A stretch of 7,359 nucleotides of DNA from Bacteroidales bacterium (lineage in GTDB: Bacteria > Bacteroidota > Bacteroidia > Bacteroidales > JALTDM01): assembly GCA_026996635.1 (NCBI GenBank), contig JALWKH010000069.1:1-7359 (forward strand). The letters run 5' to 3'. A program made the position numbers and the translations under genes. How positions within the stretch are numbered: position 1 is the first letter of the stretch; the number at the start of each line of letters is the position of its first letter. Shown here one piece after another: positions 1-4,747 of the stretch. A model generated the notes under the pieces. That model did not search any database. It worked only from the letters and a program-made list of their open reading frames with translations, and was not told where the DNA came from.

Positions 1-306
1 TATTGAAGATGGGTTTGCGCTTGTTTTGTTATGCAATGATAAATTTTTATCAATAAAAAACATTTTTGTTGAATCGCCATCCACCTTTACTTTCATAACT
101 CCATTATAATATCCTGATATTCTTATATAACCCAAAGAGATTTTTTCTTGTAAATTATTTAAATCAACAACTCCTTGTAGGGGAGGTAAAATTGTTCCTA
201 TAGAATTATCAACTTTAAAATCAACCTCTTTTATAGTTCTACAACTAACAAATAATATCAAAGTTAAGATTAAAACAAAATTAGTAATTTTTCTTACCAT
301 ATGCAT
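1..306 (-). CDS. Putative lipoprotein of unknown function, 3' end cut by window edge
   Basis: The reading frame stays open from the ATG at 306 to the left edge (102 codons), so the C-terminus is missing. The N-terminus is a lipoprotein signal peptide: basic residues R5 and K6, a hydrophobic stretch at about 7-20, then a lipobox-like F-V-S-C with the lipidated cysteine at residue 22. The mature part begins RTIKEVDFKVDNS and is polar, with beta-strand-like alternation and several Gly/Tyr residues; I recognise no family. An in-frame TAA lies directly before the ATG at 306, so that is the most upstream start. A second in-frame ATG at 300 would give a 20-residue signal peptide and is equally plausible. 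GC in 1-300 is 77/300 (26%), clearly lower than in mutS upstream. The gene follows mutS on the same strand after 48 bp and could be read through from it. Being a lipoprotein is well supported; the role is unknown. Confidence 0.72.
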   Translation of the reverse strand, partial: MHMVRKITNFVLILTLILFVSCRTIKEVDFKVDNSIGTILPPLQGVVDLNNLQEKISLGYIRISGYYNGVMKVKVDGDSTKMFFIDKNLSLHNKTSANPSSI

Positions 307-354
307 TTAAGTTTAACAACGACCAACAATAAACTAAAAACACAACACATTGGG

Positions 355-2964
355 TTACTTCTTCCTCTTCACAATCGCCCAGATTTTACTTAAAATGTTC
401 AAGGCTTCCACAGGGGTGGTTTCATTTATGTTTACATCTTTGAGCAATACTTTTATCTCCTGGTAATCAGGGTCTTCCATTTGAAACAATGCTATTTGCT
501 GCGGCTCTTTCATTGCTTTTTTCACATCGGGCTTGGTGCCTTTATTCTTTTCAAGTTGTTTAAGGATTTGCTTTGCCCTGTTTATCACAATTTTCGGGAT
601 ACCCGCCATTTCCGCCACATGAATACCGAAACTGTGTTCTGTTCCGCCCGGCTTCAATTTACGCTCGAAAATAACTCGGTCGCCGGCTTCCCTCACGGAA
701 ACATGATAATTTTTTATGCGCGGGAAAAACTTCTCCATATCATTCAACTCGTGATAATGCGTAGCAAACAGTGTTTTCGGGTGTGCATACCTGTTTTCGT
801 GCAAATATTCGGTAATAGCCCAAGCTATTGAGATACCGTCGTATGTACTTGTTCCACGTCCAATTTCATCAAGCAACACAAGACTGCGCGGCGAAAGATT
901 ATTGAGAATGCTTGCCGTTTCGGTCATTTCCACCATAAAAGTAGATTCGCCTTGCGACAAATTATCCGATGCTCCCACGCGTGTAAACACCTTGTCAACA
1001 ATACCTATTTTTGCCTTGTCGGCAGGCACAAAACTTCCTATCTGTGCCATAATCACAATAAGTGCCGTTTGACGCAACAATGCAGACTTACCTGCCATAT
1101 TCGGGCCTGTGATTATCATTATTTGCTGCTTGTCGTTATTCAGCAACACGCTATTCGGCACATACTCTTCGCCCACGGGCAATTGCCTTTCTATTACCGG
1201 ATGCCTGCCATTGGTTATTGCAAGTTCCAACGAATCGTCAACTTTCGGCTTTACATAATTGAACTTATCGGCAGCTTCGGCAAATGACAAAAGCACATCC
1301 AACTGCGCCACAATGGACGAATTTACCTGAAAAGTAGGAATGTATTCCAAAAGTGAAGCCACAAGGTTATTGTAAATCTCCGTTTCAAGGGCAAGTATCT
1401 TTTCTTCCGCACCCAAAATTTTGGCTTCGTACTCTTTAAGTTCGGGCGTAATATATCGTTCACTGCTCACAAGTGTTTGCTTCCTTATCCAATCTTCCGG
1501 CACTTTGTGCTTGTGCGTATTTCTTACTTCCAGATAATACCCGAACACATTATTAAAACCGAGCTTCAGGTTTTGTATCCCCGTTCTCAATATTTCATTC
1601 TGCAGCAAGCGGTTAAGATACTCCTTGCTGTTTGTAACCAAATCCCTGAGTTCATCCAATTCGGCATTGGCACCATCCCTTATCACCTGCGATTTGCCTA
1701 CAGAAGTCGGTGCATCATCTACAACCGTAGCTTCAATCTTGCCTGCAACTTCTTCAAGAGGATTAAGCTGTGAAATAAGGTGTTCGAGTTGTGGTAACTT
1801 ATTTTCTTCCCACAACTTTTTGATTTCATTTATCGCCAGCAAGCTGTTTTTCAGATGAACCACTTCACGCGGAGTAATGCGTCCCGAAGAAATACGGCTT
1901 ACAAGCCTTTCCAAATCTGCAATTTCCCTTATCTTTTCCCTCAACGAATAAGAAAATTCATAATCCTTAAGAAGTGCTTCGGTAGCATCAAGACGCTTTT
2001 GAATTTGGTCTTTGTTTACCAGTGGGAAAGTTATCCACTTGCGAAGCAAACGCCCTCCCATAGGCGAAATGGTAAAATCTATTGTGTCAAAAAATGTCTT
2101 GCCGTTGTATGCCAGAGTAGAAAACAACTCTAAATTACGAATGGTATAATGGTCAAGCCACATAAAATTACCCGAATCGATGCGGGAAATCTTTGTAATG
2201 TGGTCGTACTTCTCATGTTCGGTAATAGACAAATAATGCAAAACGGCACCTGCCGCTATTATGGCATTTTGCATAAATTCTATACCGAAACCTTTCAAAT
2301 TGTGCGTATTGAAGTGAGAAGTAAGCTTTTCGTAGCAAGTCTCGTAATTAAACACCCAATCTTCCAGCGGGTAAATATAAAAACGCCCTTGAGTAATTTC
2401 TTCCACAAAGTCTTTTTGGTCGCGGTAGTAAATTATTTCCTTCGGATTATATGAAAAAATTAATTTTTGAATTTCCTGCGGTGTTCCCTCGGTAGTGTAA
2501 AACTCGCCTGTGGTAAGGTCTAAAAACGAAACTCCTGCTATATCTTTTGATGACTTATAAATGCTTGCAAGAAATATGTTCGACTTGCCTTCGGTAACAG
2601 TCTCTTGATACGACACACCCGGCGTAACCAATTCAACAATTCCACGCTTTACAATACCTTTTGCCAATTTCGGGTCTTCGAGTTGTTCGCAAATAGCAAC
2701 CCTTTCGCCTGCCTTTACGAGTTTAGGTAAATAATTATCCAATGCGTGATGCGGAAATCCGGCCAAATCTACATAAGAAGCACTGCCGTTTGCCCTTTTG
2801 GTCAAAGTTATGCCGAGAATACGGGAAGTTTTTACTGCATCTTCTTCAAAAGTTTCATAAAAATCGCCCACCCTGAACAATAGAATTGCATCGGGGTGCT
2901 TGGCTTTGAAACTGTAATATTGTTTCATCAAAGGCGTAAGAGCGGCTTTTTGCTTTTTTGCCAT
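355..2964 (-). CDS. mutS: DNA mismatch repair protein MutS
   Basis: Complete 869-residue MutS, the cytoplasmic sensor that binds base mismatches and small loops and recruits MutL in an ATP-dependent manner. The N-terminal mismatch-binding domain carries the Phe-X-Glu motif (F35-Y36-E37 in GDFYETF). A connector domain (about 127-255), core lever (about 270-430 and 545-585) and clamp (about 430-535) follow. The ATPase domain has Walker A GPNMAGKS (620-627), the ABC signature region SDNLSQGES (666-674), Walker B LVLLDE (695-700), GRGTSTYDG (702-710) and the ATHYHEL His motif (734-740). Near the C-terminus QIALF (823-827) resembles a beta-clamp-binding motif, and PVEALNIL (851-858) matches the usual C-terminal MutS motif. 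Length is normal and no key residue is missing. It begins 9 bp after the gldH stop without a Shine-Dalgarno, so it is probably the third gene of the ricT-gldH-mutS operon. Bacteroidota usually lack MutH and nick with MutL; neither gene is in this window. Confidence 0.98.
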   Translation of the reverse strand: MAKKQKAALTPLMKQYYSFKAKHPDAILLFRVGDFYETFEEDAVKTSRILGITLTKRANGSASYVDLAGFPHHALDNYLPKLVKAGERVAICEQLEDPKLAKGIVKRGIVELVTPGVSYQETVTEGKSNIFLASIYKSSKDIAGVSFLDLTTGEFYTTEGTPQEIQKLIFSYNPKEIIYYRDQKDFVEEITQGRFYIYPLEDWVFNYETCYEKLTSHFNTHNLKGFGIEFMQNAIIAAGAVLHYLSITEHEKYDHITKISRIDSGNFMWLDHYTIRNLELFSTLAYNGKTFFDTIDFTISPMGGRLLRKWITFPLVNKDQIQKRLDATEALLKDYEFSYSLREKIREIADLERLVSRISSGRITPREVVHLKNSLLAINEIKKLWEENKLPQLEHLISQLNPLEEVAGKIEATVVDDAPTSVGKSQVIRDGANAELDELRDLVTNSKEYLNRLLQNEILRTGIQNLKLGFNNVFGYYLEVRNTHKHKVPEDWIRKQTLVSSERYITPELKEYEAKILGAEEKILALETEIYNNLVASLLEYIPTFQVNSSIVAQLDVLLSFAEAADKFNYVKPKVDDSLELAITNGRHPVIERQLPVGEEYVPNSVLLNNDKQQIMIITGPNMAGKSALLRQTALIVIMAQIGSFVPADKAKIGIVDKVFTRVGASDNLSQGESTFMVEMTETASILNNLSPRSLVLLDEIGRGTSTYDGISIAWAITEYLHENRYAHPKTLFATHYHELNDMEKFFPRIKNYHVSVREAGDRVIFERKLKPGGTEHSFGIHVAEMAGIPKIVINRAKQILKQLEKNKGTKPDVKKAMKEPQQIALFQMEDPDYQEIKVLLKDVNINETTPVEALNILSKIWAIVKRKK

Positions 2965-2973
2965 AACAGATAG

Positions 2974-3438
2974 TTATTCGCTTTTTTTTATGTATAACCC
3001 AACTTGATAAATTCCGTCCAACACTTTATGCCTCATTGCTTGTTCAAACCTGAAAACATACTTTCCCCTGTAAGGGAACCTTACTTTTTTTCTGTACAGT
3101 AAGAAATTGCGGTATTTCCCGTCATCCACCTCTTTGCCGAACCACTTCCCTCTTTCGTCCGCCAACAAACAATCAACGGTATCAACCCTCTGTATTCCGT
3201 GCGGGAAATCAATCGTTACAAACAAATAAATGTTTCTGTACATATATTGTTCGCCGTTTGTTATGGAAAAAAACAAATCATACGGCGAAATCGTATCTTC
3301 AATACTTACTGTAAAAACGGCAATACTGTCCGCATTCCATTTCCCTTCTTTAATGTCTTTTTCAGACGAATAAAAATACGACTCACTGCAAGAAGTCAAA
3401 GCAAAAAGTGCAATAATTATCCAATAAAACCTTTTCAC
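2974..3438 (-). CDS. gldH: Gliding motility lipoprotein GldH
   Basis: A 154-residue lipoprotein. Basic residues K2/R3, a hydrophobic stretch (about 4-13) and the lipobox L14-T15-S16-C17 mark a lipidated precursor. The mature domain shows the GldH family pattern as I know it: Y67-RNIYLFV in a beta strand, DFPHG (77-81), the DTVDCLLADERGKWFG block (86-101), VRFPYRGKYVF (119-129), then the strongly conserved Q133-A-M-R and a C-terminal DGIYQVGLYI strand (141-150). GldH is required for gliding in Flavobacterium johnsoniae, whose gliding machinery is tied to the type IX secretion system. GldH also occurs in non-gliding Bacteroidota, so motility cannot be concluded. The start is GTG at 3438, and its GTGA overlaps the ricT TGA by 4 bp, which implies translational coupling. 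Adjacency of a PSP1 gene and gldH is a familiar Bacteroidota arrangement and supports the call. mutS follows 9 bp downstream. Confidence 0.88.
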   Translation of the reverse strand: MKRFYWIIIALFALTSCSESYFYSSEKDIKEGKWNADSIAVFTVSIEDTISPYDLFFSITNGEQYMYRNIYLFVTIDFPHGIQRVDTVDCLLADERGKWFGKEVDDGKYRNFLLYRKKVRFPYRGKYVFRFEQAMRHKVLDGIYQVGLYIKKSE

Positions 3439-4619
3439 CTTCTGTTTCTGTTTCTTTTATTTTTTTTCTTTTTGTTTTTTCGCTGGCTTTCAATGGTTTT
3501 TTGCCTCAATTGCTCTTCGGTATGCTGGGAAACTACAAAGTCAATTTTTTCTTCATCGTGTTTTATGGTAAAATCATCCAGCTTCTCAACTTTTTTACCT
3601 TTCCTGTTTTGGTCTTGTATAAACTCAACACTTTCGTAAGTCAACGGGAAAATGCCTTTGTTGTCTTCGCTGTCATACACATACCAAACAATCTTTTTGA
3701 ATACATCCGATTTCAGGTAAACGGCTTTTCCTTCTTCAGTCTCCAGCGGAACGGAAATATTCGGCAAATATTCACGTGCTTCTTTATATACCGGCAGTTC
3801 GTAATTCAGGCAGCATTTAAGCTTTCCACACATTCCGGTAAGTTTCTGTATATTTATCGTAAGTTCTTGTGTACGAGCTGTATTTGTAGTAACGGATATA
3901 AAGTTTGACATCCAAGTTGTGCAACAAAGCTCTTTGCCGCAAGGTCCGATACCACCTATAAGTCCGGCTTCCTGTCTTGCTCCTATTTGCCGCATTTCCA
4001 CCCTAATCTTAAACTCTTTTGCCAATATCTTTATCAATTCCCTGAAGTCAACCCTCTCATCTGCTATATAATAAAATGTCGCTTTGGTTTTATCTCCCTG
4101 ATACTCAACATCGCTCAATTTCATATTTAAACCAAGCTCTTTAATAATCTTCCTTGTTTTAAGCAAGGTGGGATATTCCAAAGCAATAGCCTCTTTCCAC
4201 TTTTCAATATCATTCGGTGTGGCAAACCTGTAAATGGTTTTAAGCTTGTTTTTCTTATAATTTACACCACGCTTCTTCATATTGGAATATACCAACGGAC
4301 CCGTAAGTGAAACTATGCCGATATCATGTCCTTTCATTGCTTCCACCGCCACAATATCCCCTTGTTTAAGCCTGAGCCTGTTGGGGTTTTCAAAATAATC
4401 TTTGCGTGTATTTTTAAACCTAATCTCAACAAATTGTCTTTCTTGCGGCAAAGGCGGTATATCTTTCAGCCAATCGTGCACATGAAGCCTGTCGTAACTG
4501 AAACTGCGACAAGCCAATTCCTCACCTTTTGGTGCACAGCAACCACGAAAGTGTAAAATATCTTTTGATATGGATGTGGTTTGATCTTTATCATTTGTTG
4601 TTAATGTATTGTCAGACAT
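3435..4619 (-). CDS. ricT: PSP1 domain / RicT (YaaT)-like protein
   Basis: A 394-residue soluble protein with a PSP1 core at about 130-215 (LGLNMKLSDVEYQGD, then a beta strand ending ADERVDFRELIKILAKEF), followed by the RicT block RQIGARQEAGLIGGIGPCG, the C227/C232/C233 cluster (GPCGKELCC) and C264/C269/C270 (MCGKLKCC). In Bacillus subtilis RicT works with RicA and RicF to direct RNase Y cleavage, and the Ric complex binds [4Fe-4S] clusters through such cysteines. The Bacteroidota form adds an N-terminal extension with C27, C28 and C37 ahead of the VHDWLKDIPP segment (47-56). The C-terminus (380-394) is almost entirely Lys/Arg/Asn and may bind nucleic acid. There is no signal peptide, so it is cytoplasmic. 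It is the first gene of the probable ricT-gldH-mutS operon; its stop overlaps the gldH start. No Shine-Dalgarno precedes the ATG; the leader is AT-rich. Family assignment is firm, but the cellular role in Bacteroidota is not established. Confidence 0.92.
   Translation of the reverse strand: MSDNTLTTNDKDQTTSISKDILHFRGCCAPKGEELACRSFSYDRLHVHDWLKDIPPLPQERQFVEIRFKNTRKDYFENPNRLRLKQGDIVAVEAMKGHDIGIVSLTGPLVYSNMKKRGVNYKKNKLKTIYRFATPNDIEKWKEAIALEYPTLLKTRKIIKELGLNMKLSDVEYQGDKTKATFYYIADERVDFRELIKILAKEFKIRVEMRQIGARQEAGLIGGIGPCGKELCCTTWMSNFISVTTNTARTQELTINIQKLTGMCGKLKCCLNYELPVYKEAREYLPNISVPLETEEGKAVYLKSDVFKKIVWYVYDSEDNKGIFPLTYESVEFIQDQNRKGKKVEKLDDFTIKHDEEKIDFVVSQHTEEQLRQKTIESQRKNKKKKNKRNRNRR
3460..3467 (-). 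repeat. Run of eight A (coding strand) in the ricT tail
   Basis: Codons for the Lys/Asn-rich C-terminus of RicT contain eight consecutive A, flanked by shorter runs (five A at 3469-3473, six A at 3475-3480). Eight A is long enough to be a possible polymerase or replication slippage site. In the reference frame it reads AAG AAA AAA AAT. One added A would produce AAG AAA AAA AAA TAA, a stop that removes the last eight residues and separates the ricT stop from the gldH GTG. The run itself is seen directly; any slippage is inference. Confidence 0.5.
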
Positions 4620-4631
4620 AATTATATGAGT

Positions 4632-4647
4632 TTTTATATATGTAAAA
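4632..4647. promoter_or_regulatory. Imperfect 16-bp AT-rich dyad in the ricT leader
   Basis: TTTTATATATGTAAAA pairs with its own reverse complement at 7 of 8 positions per half. It lies between the candidate promoter and the ricT ATG, where an operator or leader structure could sit. The surrounding sequence is so AT-rich that chance is a strong alternative, and I know of no matching regulator. Confidence 0.18.
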
Positions 4648-4657
4648 GAGTAACATA

Positions 4658-4665
4658 CAAAGTTA
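4658..4665 (-). promoter_or_regulatory. Candidate Bacteroidota -7 promoter element for ricT-gldH-mutS
   Basis: On the minus strand TAACTTTG matches the Bacteroidota housekeeping -7 consensus TAnnTTTG exactly. It would place transcription initiation near 4650 and give a leader of about 30 bases before the ricT ATG. I see no clear TTTG/TTG -33 element 17-23 bp upstream (only a TTTT-rich stretch near 4681-4687), so the promoter may be weak or assisted by an activator. It sits in the only sizeable gap ahead of the three-gene set, which supports it. Confidence 0.45.
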
Positions 4666-4695
4666 AGATTTTATTTTGGGAAAATGATAAATATA

Positions 4696-4715
4696 GGGGA
4701 TAATACTTTTACCCC
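4696..4715 (-). terminator. Weak hairpin downstream of the sensor gene
   Basis: On the minus strand GGGGTAA pairs with TTA-CCCC through a single bulged T, giving a 7-bp stem with a 5-base loop (AAGTA), 32 bp after the stop of the sensor phosphatase. The following sequence (TATATTTATCATTTT) is U-rich but not a clean U tract. It could be a weak terminator separating the sensor gene from the ricT operon, or a chance structure. Confidence 0.33.
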
Positions 4716-4747
4716 AATAAAACACCAACGAAATAAAACCGGAATAA

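Noticed and set aside
307..354. Terminator or promoter between mutS and the lipoprotein gene
   Set aside because: The only dyad is GTTTA/TAAAC with a 14-base loop, too weak for a terminator. TAGTTTAT is only a partial -7 match without a well-spaced -33 element.
481..1287. Plus-strand open frames of 111-116 codons inside mutS
   Set aside because: They lie antisense to a complete, motif-rich MutS, have Cys/His/Phe-rich random-looking products, and match no domain; they are shadows of the real gene. The same holds for plus-strand frames at 1477-2454.
3199..3908. Plus-strand open frames across gldH and ricT
   Set aside because: The products show phenylalanine runs that simply mirror the Lys/Asn tail of RicT on the other strand. 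No start signal or family similarity is visible.
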